From Flavobacteriales bacterium (GTDB lineage Bacteria > Bacteroidota > Bacteroidia > NS11-12g > UBA955), in assembly GCA_947457565.1 (NCBI GenBank), contig CANGWH010000013.1, forward strand, positions 1-38,015: DNA of 38,015 bases. The letters run 5' to 3'. The notes below the pieces were generated by a model. The model saw only the letters and a list, made by a program, of their open reading frames with translations, was not told the DNA's origin and searched no databases. The translations under genes were made by a program, and so were the position numbers. Below, in pieces: positions 9,082 to 16,930 of the stretch; the first letter of the stretch is position 1, and each line of letters begins with the position of its first letter.

Positions 9082-10242
9082 ATGAAAAACATAGCATATA
9101 TATCATTAATCGCAGTAGGAGCAATGTTAGGCGCCTGCGGTGATGGGGCAGGAAACAAATCGGATAAGCAAGCTCAATTAGAAAAACTAAAAAAGGAGTT
9201 AAACGGTTTGGAGACCAAAACCATAAAACTTAAAGAGGAGATTTTAATTTTGGAGAATGAGCTTGGTAAAGGGGATGGAGCCAATAACTCTAAAATGGTT
9301 GAAATTGAAACGGTAAAACCCTCCAATTTCTCCAGTTACATTGTTTTAGAGGGTGTTGCAGATGCCGATCAAAGTACGGTAGCAATGGCTAAAGTACCTG
9401 GAACTGTTACGGCTGTTTTGGTACAACCTGGAGCATCTGTGCGCGCTGGACAGATTTTAGCAAAAATTGATAATAGTGCAATTAACCAAGGCAGAGCAGA
9501 ATTAGAAAATCGATTGGTTTTTGCTAATACCGTGTTTGACAAACAAAAGAGGTTGTGGGAAAGTGGAATCGGCACTGAAATCCAGTATTTGACGGCTAAA
9601 AATCAAAAAGAAGCTTTGGAGAAAAGTTTAGCGACTTTAGATGCACAAATCGATATGTACAATATTAAGTCCCCAATTGCGGGTACCATTGAAAGTGTTG
9701 ATTTGCGTATTGGGCAGACAGCAGCGCCTGGAATTCCTGCTTTTCGTGTGGTAAACATGAGTAATATTAAAGTAACAACCGAAGTTGCCGAAACCTATTC
9801 TAAAAAGATAAAAACTGGAGATAATGTTTTAATTCAATTCCCAAGTATTCAAAAAACGGTTGAATCCAGAGTTTCATTCGCTTCAAAATTCATCGATCCA
9901 ATGAATAGAACCTTCAAAATAGAAGTACGATTGGGAGCTATCGAGAATTTGAAACCCAATATGGTTGCCAAAATTAAAATTACCGATTATCAGTCTAAAA
10001 ATGCGATAAGCGTACCAACTAATGCCATCCAACGCACAGAAAATGGTGAATTTGTAATGGTTGCCGAATTAAACGATAAAAAAGATTTTGTTGCTAAAAA
10101 GCTCCAAATTGTTAGCGGTAAATCGAGCGACGGCAGAACCGAAATTCTATCGGGCTTAAAAGAATCTGACAATATCATCGTGGTTGGCTTCCAAGAGCTT
10201 AACGAGGGTCAGATTGTATCGGGTGCATGGGTTAAAGGGTAA
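9082..10242 (+). CDS. RND efflux periplasmic adaptor (membrane fusion lipoprotein)
   Basis: A 386-residue adaptor bridging the inner-membrane pump and the outer-membrane channel. It has a lipoprotein signal with lipobox LGAC and lipidation at Cys19. A short heptad helix at about 30-65 is an N-terminal addition compared with classic AcrA. The split biotinyl-lipoyl domain follows (VLVQPGASVRAGQILAKID, and later IKSPIAGTIESVDLRIG), flanking a rather short alpha hairpin (about 130-190). The beta-barrel (FRVVNMSNIKVTTEVAE) and the membrane-proximal domain follow. The gene sits between the TolC-like gene and the pump gene with 11-base gaps on each side, so translational coupling is likely. Substrate specificity cannot be read from it. 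Confidence 0.93.
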   Translation: MKNIAYISLIAVGAMLGACGDGAGNKSDKQAQLEKLKKELNGLETKTIKLKEEILILENELGKGDGANNSKMVEIETVKPSNFSSYIVLEGVADADQSTVAMAKVPGTVTAVLVQPGASVRAGQILAKIDNSAINQGRAELENRLVFANTVFDKQKRLWESGIGTEIQYLTAKNQKEALEKSLATLDAQIDMYNIKSPIAGTIESVDLRIGQTAAPGIPAFRVVNMSNIKVTTEVAETYSKKIKTGDNVLIQFPSIQKTVESRVSFASKFIDPMNRTFKIEVRLGAIENLKPNMVAKIKITDYQSKNAISVPTNAIQRTENGEFVMVAELNDKKDFVAKKLQIVSGKSSDGRTEILSGLKESDNIIVVGFQELNEGQIVSGAWVKG

Positions 10243-10253
10243 TAGGTACCACT

Positions 10254-13200
10254 ATGAGTAAATTTAATTTTAAAGAATTTAAACCCACGAGTTGGTCGAT
10301 TGATAACAAGACCAGCATCTATATTCTGGCGTTATTTATTTCTTTGGCAGGTATTATTTCTTACAACAATTTACCCAAGGAAAAATTTCCAGACATTGTA
10401 ATTCCAACGATCATTGTTCAAACGGTTTATCCAGGGTCCTCTCCTACGGATATTGAGAATTTAATTACAAAGCCGATTGAAAAGAAAATCAAATCTATCA
10501 GCGGAGTAAAGAAGCTTAAGAGCATGAACGTTCAGGATTTTAGCGTTATTACGGTAGAATTTGAAACTAATGTTAAGGTAGATGAAGCAAAACGCAAGGT
10601 TAAGGATGAAGTAGATAAGGCGAGAACAGATTTACCTACGGATTTAAAGTCGGACCCAGCGGTAGTTGAAGTAAATTTCAGCGATTTGCCGGTAATGTAC
10701 ATTAACATCTCTGGCGATTACGCCTTGCAATCTTTAAAAAAATATGCAGAGTTAGCGAAAGACAAAATTGAGAGCTTACCCAGTGTAACCCGAGTAGATA
10801 TGGTAGGTGCATTGGATCGCGAAATTCAAGTGAATCTTGACTTAACTGCCATTGGTGCAGCGGGGATTACGATGGACGATGTTTCTCGTGCTATACAATA
10901 CGAAAATATGCGTATTTCCGGTGGTAACATTGATTTAGACAACATGCAGCGCAGTTTGGGTGTAAGTGGTGAATTCAAATCGGTCAGTGACATTGAAAAC
11001 ATTGTTATTCGCAGTGGCACAGGCGCTACTTTATACTTAAAGGATGTTGCAAAAATTGTGGATGGTTTTAAAGAAAAAGAGAGTTTTGCTCGATTGGAAG
11101 GAAAGCCTGTAATTACCTTAAATATTGTAAAACGTGCTGGTGAGAATCTAATTGAAACCAGCGATAACTGTAGAAATATTATCGATGAATTACAAAAAAG
11201 TGGCAGTTATCCCAAAGATTTAAATGTTGTATTTACAGGCGATCAAAGTACATCAACACGCGTTACCGTTCACGATCTTATCAATACTATTATCATTGGT
11301 TTTATTTTAGTAACGTTAATTTTAATGTTCTTTATGGGTGCAACCAATGCCATATTCGTTGGTTTAAGTGTACCTCTCTCCTGTTTCGTAGCCTTTTTGA
11401 TAATGCCTTCCTTAGGATTTAGTTTGAACATGATTGTTCTATTCTCATTCTTGCTAGCCTTGGGGATTGTGGTGGATGACGCTATTGTAGTAATTGAAAA
11501 TACACACCGTATTTTCCACGAAGAGAAACTGCCTATTTCCGTTGCAGCTAAGAAAGCGGCCGGTGAAGTATTTATGCCGGTGTTATCAGGTACGCTCACA
11601 ACCCTCGCACCCTTTGTTCCTTTGGCATTTTGGACCGGTATTGTGGGAAAATTCATGTTTTATTTACCCGTTACCCTAATAATAACCCTACTGGCTTCTC
11701 TACTTGTTGCCTACATATTTAACCCAGTATTTGCCGTGGATTTCATGGAAGACGAACACGCAGCGGTTGATGTAGCAAAAGAAAAGAAAGCATTCAAACG
11801 TACTAGCATTCTATTTGCGGTTATATCGATTTTTGGCTATGTGGGTGGCGGATTTGGACTTGGTAATTTATTGGTATTCTTATACTTAATGTATGCAATG
11901 CACCATTTTTGGTTGAAAAATGTGATTAAAACTTTTCAAACCAAAACATGGCCAGCATTCCAAGAGCGTTACAAGAACTTTGTAAGCTGGGTTATTGTTG
12001 GAAGTAGACCCGTTTGGATGCTGCTTGGTACCGTTGTGCTATTAGTAGTTTCTGTTGTGGTTACCATTATTCGGAAACCAGGGGTAGATTTCTTCCCGCA
12101 AGCAGAACCTAATTTTACCTATGTTTACTTAACATTACCTACGGGTACTAATGCAAAATATACCGACAGTATGGTTAAAATTGCCGAAAAACGAGTTTTT
12201 GAAGTTATCGGTGAGAAAAACCCATTGGTTGAAAGTGTAATTTCCAATGTTGCCATTGGTGCTACTGATCCTAATAGTGGCGATAGAACTACCGCCAGTA
12301 ATAAAGGTAAAATTACAGTAGCCTTTGTAGAATTTGCAAAGCGTGAAGGTAGAAGTACCTCTGAAATGTTAAAACAGATTCGCGATAAAATTGGAGTTCT
12401 ACCCGGTTGCGATATAGTTGTAGAGCAAGAACGAAACGGTCCACCCGTTGGTAAAGCTATTAATATTGAAATTCGTGGGGATGAGTTTAACGACTTAGTA
12501 AGTTCTGCTGCCGATTTAAAAGCTTATTTAAACGGCAAGAATATTGCTGGCGTTGAAGAATTAAAAACCGACTTCGTGAGTAGCAAACCTGAAGTTACTA
12601 TTGTAATCGATAGAGAAAGAGCCAATAGATTAGGTATTAGTACGGCGCAAATCGGAATGGCGTTGAGAGGTAGTATCTATGGTACCGAAGCAAGTAAATT
12701 CAAAGATGCCAATGAAGACTACCCCATTATGGTTCGATTAAACAAAGAATCAACCAACAATTTGGATGAATTGTTAAACATGAAGATAGTTTATCGAGAC
12801 ATGTTAATGGGCGGAAGAATTCGTCAGGTCCCTCTGAGTGCCGTGGCTTCTGCAACGTATACTAACACCTACGGAGCCATTAATCGTCTTAACCAAAAAA
12901 GAGTAATTACATTATCTTCGAACGTAATCAAAGGCTATGCAACCAACGAAGTAGTTGCCAACGTTGATAACGCAATTAAGCAATTTAAGAAATCAGACAA
13001 AGTAGAGATTGAAATGACCGGTGAACAGGAGCAACAAAAAGAAACCCAATCATTCCTAGGTGTAGCGATGTTAGCTAGTATCGGTTTGATTGTGTTGATT
13101 TTGGTAACTCAGTTCAACTCTACCACTAAACCTTTGTTGATTTTATCCGAAATTTTCCTGTCGATCATTGGGGTATTACTAGGATTTGCCATTTTCGATA

Positions 13201-13664
13201 TGAATTTCTCGGTGGTAATGACAGGTATCGGTATTGTAGCATTAGCCGGTATTGTAGTTCGTAATGGAATTCTTCTGGTTGAATTTACAGACTTGTTAAG
13301 AGAACAAGGCATGGGCTTAAGAGAAGCTATTATCGAAGCGGGTAAAACACGTATGACACCTGTTTTATTAACGGCATCAGCAACTATTTTAGGATTAGTC
13401 CCATTGGCGATTGGTTTAAATATGGATTTTGCTACCTTATTCAGCGAATTCAACCCTCATTTGTATTTAGGCGGTGATAACGTTGCATTCTGGGGACCTT
13501 TGAGCTGGACGATGATCTTTGGATTAGGTTTTGCAACATTCTTAACCTTGGTACTCGTTCCTGCAATGTATTACATCAACGAAAGAGCGAAAGCACGCAT
13601 ATATGGTTGGATGGGTAAACATTACGATCCAGACACGATGTTAAGACCGAAAGGCAGGGATTAA
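10254..13664 (+). CDS. RND multidrug-type efflux permease
   Basis: A proton-driven inner-membrane pump of 1136 residues, longer than the usual 1020-1060. It has TM1 at about 20-38, a large periplasmic porter region, and TM2-TM6 from about 340 to 495. TM4 contains LALGIVVDDAIVVIENTHR with the proton-relay pair Asp408-Asp409. The second half repeats the pattern and ends with VLVPAMYYINERAKARI. Between TM6 and TM7 (about 498-575), where AcrB-like pumps have a short cytoplasmic loop, there is an extra stretch with a hydrophobic, Gly-rich double segment (about 518-550). A second small insertion, with FNPHLYLGG, lies between the last two TM helices. It works with the adaptor and channel just upstream. 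A terminator follows the stop. The family is certain; the substrate is unknown. Confidence 0.95.
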   Translation: MSKFNFKEFKPTSWSIDNKTSIYILALFISLAGIISYNNLPKEKFPDIVIPTIIVQTVYPGSSPTDIENLITKPIEKKIKSISGVKKLKSMNVQDFSVITVEFETNVKVDEAKRKVKDEVDKARTDLPTDLKSDPAVVEVNFSDLPVMYINISGDYALQSLKKYAELAKDKIESLPSVTRVDMVGALDREIQVNLDLTAIGAAGITMDDVSRAIQYENMRISGGNIDLDNMQRSLGVSGEFKSVSDIENIVIRSGTGATLYLKDVAKIVDGFKEKESFARLEGKPVITLNIVKRAGENLIETSDNCRNIIDELQKSGSYPKDLNVVFTGDQSTSTRVTVHDLINTIIIGFILVTLILMFFMGATNAIFVGLSVPLSCFVAFLIMPSLGFSLNMIVLFSFLLALGIVVDDAIVVIENTHRIFHEEKLPISVAAKKAAGEVFMPVLSGTLTTLAPFVPLAFWTGIVGKFMFYLPVTLIITLLASLLVAYIFNPVFAVDFMEDEHAAVDVAKEKKAFKRTSILFAVISIFGYVGGGFGLGNLLVFLYLMYAMHHFWLKNVIKTFQTKTWPAFQERYKNFVSWVIVGSRPVWMLLGTVVLLVVSVVVTIIRKPGVDFFPQAEPNFTYVYLTLPTGTNAKYTDSMVKIAEKRVFEVIGEKNPLVESVISNVAIGATDPNSGDRTTASNKGKITVAFVEFAKREGRSTSEMLKQIRDKIGVLPGCDIVVEQERNGPPVGKAINIEIRGDEFNDLVSSAADLKAYLNGKNIAGVEELKTDFVSSKPEVTIVIDRERANRLGISTAQIGMALRGSIYGTEASKFKDANEDYPIMVRLNKESTNNLDELLNMKIVYRDMLMGGRIRQVPLSAVASATYTNTYGAINRLNQKRVITLSSNVIKGYATNEVVANVDNAIKQFKKSDKVEIEMTGEQEQQKETQSFLGVAMLASIGLIVLILVTQFNSTTKPLLILSEIFLSIIGVLLGFAIFDMNFSVVMTGIGIVALAGIVVRNGILLVEFTDLLREQGMGLREAIIEAGKTRMTPVLLTASATILGLVPLAIGLNMDFATLFSEFNPHLYLGGDNVAFWGPLSWTMIFGLGFATFLTLVLVPAMYYINERAKARIYGWMGKHYDPDTMLRPKGRD

Positions 13665-13702
13665 TTTCCTGCTTTCGTATGCTTATTAAAACCAAGAACT
13701 GT

Positions 13703-13738
13703 AAAATAAAAGCCCCTAAATAGGGGCTTTTATTTTTC
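13703..13738 (+). terminator. Intrinsic terminator of the efflux operon
   Basis: The arms AAAATAAAAGCCCC (13703-13716) and GGGGCTTTTATTTTT (13723-13737) pair around a six-base loop, about 40 bases after the pump stop codon. The T-rich right arm gives the plus-strand terminator, and the A-rich left arm makes it usable from the other strand too. Confidence 0.85.
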
Positions 13739-13774
13739 TACACCTCAATAACTTAAACAGCAGGTAATAAACCA

Positions 13775-13821
13775 TGAGTTATTCTAACTCAGAGCTAACT
13801 CAGAAAAGAAATAATTAGCTC
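13775..13821. repeat. Nested inverted and direct repeats
   Basis: TGAGTTA-TTC-TAACTCA (13775-13791) is a perfect seven-base inverted repeat with a three-base loop. CTAACTCAG then occurs twice (13784-13792 and 13795-13803), and GAGCTAA (13792-13798) pairs with TTAGCTC (13815-13821). The first left arm could therefore pair with either copy of the direct repeat. The function is unknown. Confidence 0.6.
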
Positions 13822-13906
13822 CAGATAACCCTATTAGCACTAAAAAAACACTTTGTTACCCAGATATTAAGAATAAAGAAAAAACCTGTGCGAGATCATT
13901 CCTCGA

Positions 13907-13918
13907 TACCTGCAGGTA
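13907..13918. repeat. Perfect 12-base palindrome TACCTGCAGGTA
   Basis: This self-complementary 12-mer sits immediately before the 20-base repeat array. Its right half (AGGTA) is the same as the end of each repeat unit, so it forms the left edge of the array. Confidence 0.7.
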
Positions 13919-13920
13919 AC

Positions 13921-13980
13921 CTAACCCACGTATAGGTAACCTAACCCACGTATAGGTAACCTAACCCACGTATAGGTAAT
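13921..13980. repeat. Three tandem 20-base repeats
   Basis: The unit CTAACCCACGTATAGGTAAC occurs at 13921, 13941 and 13961. The first two are identical and the third differs only in its last base. AGGTAAC at 13914-13920 is a partial unit on the left. Each unit carries CGTATAG, and each junction forms TAGGT-A-ACCTA, an odd-centred inverted repeat. There are no variable spacers, so it is not a CRISPR array. It could be an iteron-like protein-binding array or a product of replication slippage. Confidence 0.9.
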
Positions 13981-13989
13981 TACTAAATC

Positions 13990-14061
13990 AAGCGTATAGT
14001 TTATCTCTATCTAAAGCGTATAGATTATCTCTATATAAAGCGTATAGATTATTAGTGTATA
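13990..14061. repeat. Three tandem 24-base repeats sharing the CGTATAG core
   Basis: Units start at 13990, 14014 and 14038 with AAGCGTATAG, followed by ATTATCTCTATATA or a variant. The third diverges in its second half, and a fainter fourth copy may begin at 14062. The core CGTATAG is the same as in the neighbouring 20-base repeats, although the flanking bases differ. Confidence 0.85.
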
Positions 14062-14079
14062 AAGTAACCGATACTGTAT

Positions 14080-14105
14080 AAAAAAAGCCCCGTTTCCGGG
14101 GCTTT
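14080..14105 (-). terminator. Intrinsic terminator of the minus-strand coiled-coil gene
   Basis: AAAGCCCCG (14084-14092) pairs with CGGGGCTTT (14097-14105) around TTTC. Read on the minus strand the hairpin is followed by a run of T, as expected for the gene ending at 14171. Confidence 0.85.
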
Positions 14106-14170
14106 CTCAAACTGATATGCTTCTTTCATCTAGATGACACCTAAAATACCATCAATAGAAAATGCTTAAT

Positions 14171-15163
14171 TTATTCCAAGGTGAAATTATTCTTCTGACG
14201 CATCAAACCACGGGTCCACAACTCTGCTACATATTTGCCTTTCAACAACTTACCTGTTAGTACACCTTTTTCAGGATACGACCATTTAACTTTTTGTAAC
14301 CCACCATCAAATGTAATAGTTTGATTCATTGAAGCCAATTTGCTTTTATCGGTTAATTTAGCATTGGTTGTTACCACATTTCCGTTAGGATCAATGATTC
14401 TAATAATTACTTCCTCTTCAATTGGCTGTGTAACCAATGGATTCTCCAAAACGTCAAAATTAATTTGAAGTTTAGCTACCGTTTTGGCTTTGTCGGTAAG
14501 CATTAACATACCTTTTTTGTCCATCAAACCGTTGATCAACAATGCCCCAAATTGTGGTCTAGCACCTCGGTCTAAACGATCTTTAAGATCTATATTCTCA
14601 GCCTCCAAAATTGCTTTTGCACTTTTTTCATTATTCAACTGAGCCAAATAATCATCTTTCTCTTTGGTCAATTGCTCAACTTGTGCCATCAATTCTGCAA
14701 TCTTACGCTTTGCTTCTTCCAATTGCTTGCGCAAATCTTCAACTTTCATATTACCTGAGCCTGAAGACTTTGTAGATTTCGAAGTAGATGATTTAGAAGG
14801 ACCTGAATAGTCGGCGGTTGTGCTACTACTAGAGCTGCTACTGCCGCCACCATCGGCCAATTGTCTACGTAACGCATAAATCTGGGCAAAGGCCGCCTGT
14901 ATCTTTGGATTCTTATCGCTTTCCAATTCTTCCACCTTTAGAATTAACGTTTTGTTCTCGTCTTGAAAGGTCTGAATCACCATATTCAAAGAGTCCTCCA
15001 TTCGGTTCAATTCTTTTTGTAAAGAATCTTTAGATAATTGCAGGGCCAATTTCTCTTTAATTTCCTCATCAGCACCCAACTTCTCCATGTACAAAAAAGT
15101 GTTTCCTCCGATTGAAAACAGCAATAAAATGATTAAAATTACTGTTAATGCAGTTCTATTCAT
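14171..15163 (-). CDS. Membrane-anchored coiled-coil protein with Ser-rich linker
   Basis: A 330-residue protein of unknown function. A single transmembrane segment (about residues 5-24, ALTVILIILLLFSIGGN) is followed by a coiled coil (about 27-103). Next come a Gly/Ser/Thr/Lys-rich linker (about 105-138) with seven serines in a row, a second coiled coil (about 140-198), and a compact, probably beta-rich C-terminal domain (about 205-330) with IIRIIDPNGNVV and KYVAELWTRGLM. I choose the ATG at 15163 rather than a TTG nine bases earlier, because a perfect -7 element lies six bases before the ATG and covers the region upstream of the TTG. The layout suggests an inner-membrane anchor holding the C-terminal domain out in the periplasm. 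I do not recognise a named family. Confidence 0.75.
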   Translation of the reverse strand: MNRTALTVILIILLLFSIGGNTFLYMEKLGADEEIKEKLALQLSKDSLQKELNRMEDSLNMVIQTFQDENKTLILKVEELESDKNPKIQAAFAQIYALRRQLADGGGSSSSSSSTTADYSGPSKSSTSKSTKSSGSGNMKVEDLRKQLEEAKRKIAELMAQVEQLTKEKDDYLAQLNNEKSAKAILEAENIDLKDRLDRGARPQFGALLINGLMDKKGMLMLTDKAKTVAKLQINFDVLENPLVTQPIEEEVIIRIIDPNGNVVTTNAKLTDKSKLASMNQTITFDGGLQKVKWSYPEKGVLTGKLLKGKYVAELWTRGLMRQKNNFTLE

Positions 15164-15169
15164 AGGCGG

Positions 15170-15177
15170 CAAATTTA
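15170..15177 (-). promoter_or_regulatory. Perfect -7 element (TAAATTTG) before the coiled-coil gene
   Basis: The minus strand reads TAAATTTG, then CCGCCT, then ATG. With initiation about five to seven bases after the element, the mRNA would be leaderless. No convincing TTTG is present at -33, so confidence is moderate. Confidence 0.45.
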
Positions 15178-15321
15178 AACAAATTATTTAAAAATGTTAA
15201 TAAAATATGCAAAACCTTTAAAAAACATCGTATTTATCCACATTTCACGTTGTTCTGTTTCAATTTTATTTGATTTTCCGCGCTCCCAACCCAAGTGTGA
15301 CTTAGCTTAACATCGATTGAA

Positions 15322-16713
15322 TCAGCGAATCTCCAACGAAGACAATTTGGGATTTATAGCAATTATGCGAAACTTGGAATCTAACAGAAAATACTGAGGC
15401 ATGGTTTGAATTTTTAAATTTCGTGCCAAGTTAGCCGAACAAAATCCTTGGATAGCATTGTTTAGCTCGTAGCGTTGATTATATCGGTGCACATACTTGC
15501 CACTGCCACCAAAATTCAGCATAATCACTTGCAGGTTAGATTCTTTGGTTCTGGGAAGTCGTGCTAGGTGATGCACCGTAGCAGAATCTTGGTCCCATTG
15601 TTTATCGTAAGCATTCCACACTACCAACAAAGTTTGAACTGAATCAACACTTAATCTATTGGTCCACATCCTTCTGGAATGTGCGTTTTTTAGGGCTCCT
15701 ACTCTTGGTTTATACGAGCGAAGGCGCATTTTTGTTTTGGTAAATTTTGATTTCTTTTTTACTGCCAAGCAAAATTTCAAACGAGGTAATTGCTGTCCCA
15801 CCAACAGGCTTTTGGATGATTTTATTTCCTTGCGTGATGGCTTGTAATTAGGATCAAATGCTATCGTTAATTCATTTTGTGCAGTAATTGACACTAATTT
15901 AAACGACTTCCCTAACCAGTTTAAGGCTAAATTATCGCTTAGCGGTTTACTGTTATCCAGTTCAAATCGCTTTATAGAATGCGACAGTACCACCCTATCA
16001 ATTCCAACATCCAGCAATGATCCATTGGAATTTACATCTTTCACCCCAATATAAATCGTATCACCCTGCAGATTCAAAACGCCGTACGCCGTATTCAATC
16101 GTTTTTCACGAAAACTAAACTGAGTCCCAAAAAAAACTCTTTCGCCCCGAATTAAATCAATGGCTGCCTTATACATACTTTGGAACGATGCAAACTCATT
16201 GTTTTTAAATAGCGATAATTCTATGCGGTAACCAAATTCACCAGTTTCTAGTGATAAGACAGCAGGTTTATTAGGAGTGAAAACAGTTACTGAATCGTTT
16301 GAAAAATCTAAATCGTGGTTTGCATCTGCCCAAACTTTAGTAGGTTGATTTTGAATACCCGAAGGTCGTTCCACAAATATCAATGTATGGTTTGGGAAAG
16401 GCCCTTTTCCGTGCTGATGATAGCTAAAACCATAGGCATGTATTCCATTGGAAATTCCCGTTGGAAGCACTATTTTAGCTTGATTAAGTTTAATTCCTGG
16501 CTTATCTGCACTAAAATCAATGGGTTGATGCACAGAGTCTCCTTTAATCATAAATAGCGGTAATACTTGCAACAATTGCTGTTGTTCAAGGTCCGCTATG
16601 GTTTGTGACAACCTTACATGAATCGATTGTACAATAACCGGTTTACGAATTTGCGCTAGTAGATTAAAAGTAGTAATACTGGCTATACAGTAGCATGCAA
16701 AAACCTTTAACAT
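15322..16713 (-). CDS. Secreted protein with Cys-less thioredoxin-like C-terminus
   Basis: A 463-residue exported protein. The signal sequence runs to about residue 20 (TTFNLLAQ). The middle contains two acidic loops resembling calcium-binding turns, DANHDLDFSND (130-140) and DVNSNGSLLDVGID (226-239). Residues about 305-463 look like a TlpA-type thioredoxin fold: GQQLPRLKF at the start, VVWNAYDKQW (364-373) where the W-C-x-x-C active site should be, LQVIMLNFG as a central strand, and MPQYFLLDSKFRI (438-450) with the cis-proline. Both redox cysteines are absent, so disulfide exchange at this site is not expected; a binding or scaffold role is more likely. It begins 47 bases after a small membrane protein that itself follows lon, and may share their transcript. 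The fold assignment is inferred from motif order. Confidence 0.65.
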   Translation of the reverse strand: MLKVFACYCIASITTFNLLAQIRKPVIVQSIHVRLSQTIADLEQQQLLQVLPLFMIKGDSVHQPIDFSADKPGIKLNQAKIVLPTGISNGIHAYGFSYHQHGKGPFPNHTLIFVERPSGIQNQPTKVWADANHDLDFSNDSVTVFTPNKPAVLSLETGEFGYRIELSLFKNNEFASFQSMYKAAIDLIRGERVFFGTQFSFREKRLNTAYGVLNLQGDTIYIGVKDVNSNGSLLDVGIDRVVLSHSIKRFELDNSKPLSDNLALNWLGKSFKLVSITAQNELTIAFDPNYKPSRKEIKSSKSLLVGQQLPRLKFCLAVKKKSKFTKTKMRLRSYKPRVGALKNAHSRRMWTNRLSVDSVQTLLVVWNAYDKQWDQDSATVHHLARLPRTKESNLQVIMLNFGGSGKYVHRYNQRYELNNAIQGFCSANLARNLKIQTMPQYFLLDSKFRIIAINPKLSSLEIR

Positions 16714-16760
16714 GGCCGTTTTATACGATTAAAAATGCGTCATCCAAACAATGCAAACCC

Positions 16761-16913
16761 CTATTTACAAAATCGAACAACCATAACAACTACTGCAACT
16801 AAAAACATAAGGATTGAAATGCGGTTAATTCCGTGCATTACTTTTATATTTAAATTGCTGGGCCCTTCTTGCTTTTTGAATGTCAAGTAAGACCAAATTT
16901 TCTTGAAGATCAT
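16761..16913 (-). CDS. Small membrane protein, DUF6728-like (50 aa)
   Basis: A 50-residue reading frame starts 17 bases after the lon stop codon on the same strand. It begins MIFKKIWSYLTFKKQEG, continues with LNIKVMHGINRISILMF, and ends with a hydrophobic helix rich in Val and Met and a basic tail (VVRFCK). The KKIW-YLTFK start and MHGINRISI-MF motif followed by one transmembrane helix fit my recollection of the small Bacteroidota family DUF6728. Its function is unknown. Placement between lon and the thioredoxin-like gene suggests co-transcription. The clear basic-amphipathic and membrane layout supports a real gene despite its length. Confidence 0.75.
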   Translation of the reverse strand: MIFKKIWSYLTFKKQEGPSNLNIKVMHGINRISILMFLVAVVVMVVRFCK

Positions 16914-16930
16914 AAACAAATATAGGAAAA

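Larger units (their letters stand above)
13739..14079. other. Gene-free interval between two terminators
   Basis: No reading frame with coding character is visible here. The interval lies between the opposed terminators of the efflux operon and the coiled-coil gene, so neither gene's transcript should include it. It holds two small inverted repeats, a 12-base perfect palindrome and the CGTATAG array, each listed separately. It is visibly more repetitive than any other part of the window. Confidence 0.8.

Noticed and set aside
11270-11656. 128-residue minus-strand reading frame
   Set aside because: Antisense to the RND pump core including TM4; its composition has no family pattern.
13907-14061. 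Possible CRISPR array
   Set aside because: Units are directly adjacent with no variable spacers, they are shorter than CRISPR repeat-spacer units, and no cas genes are in the window.
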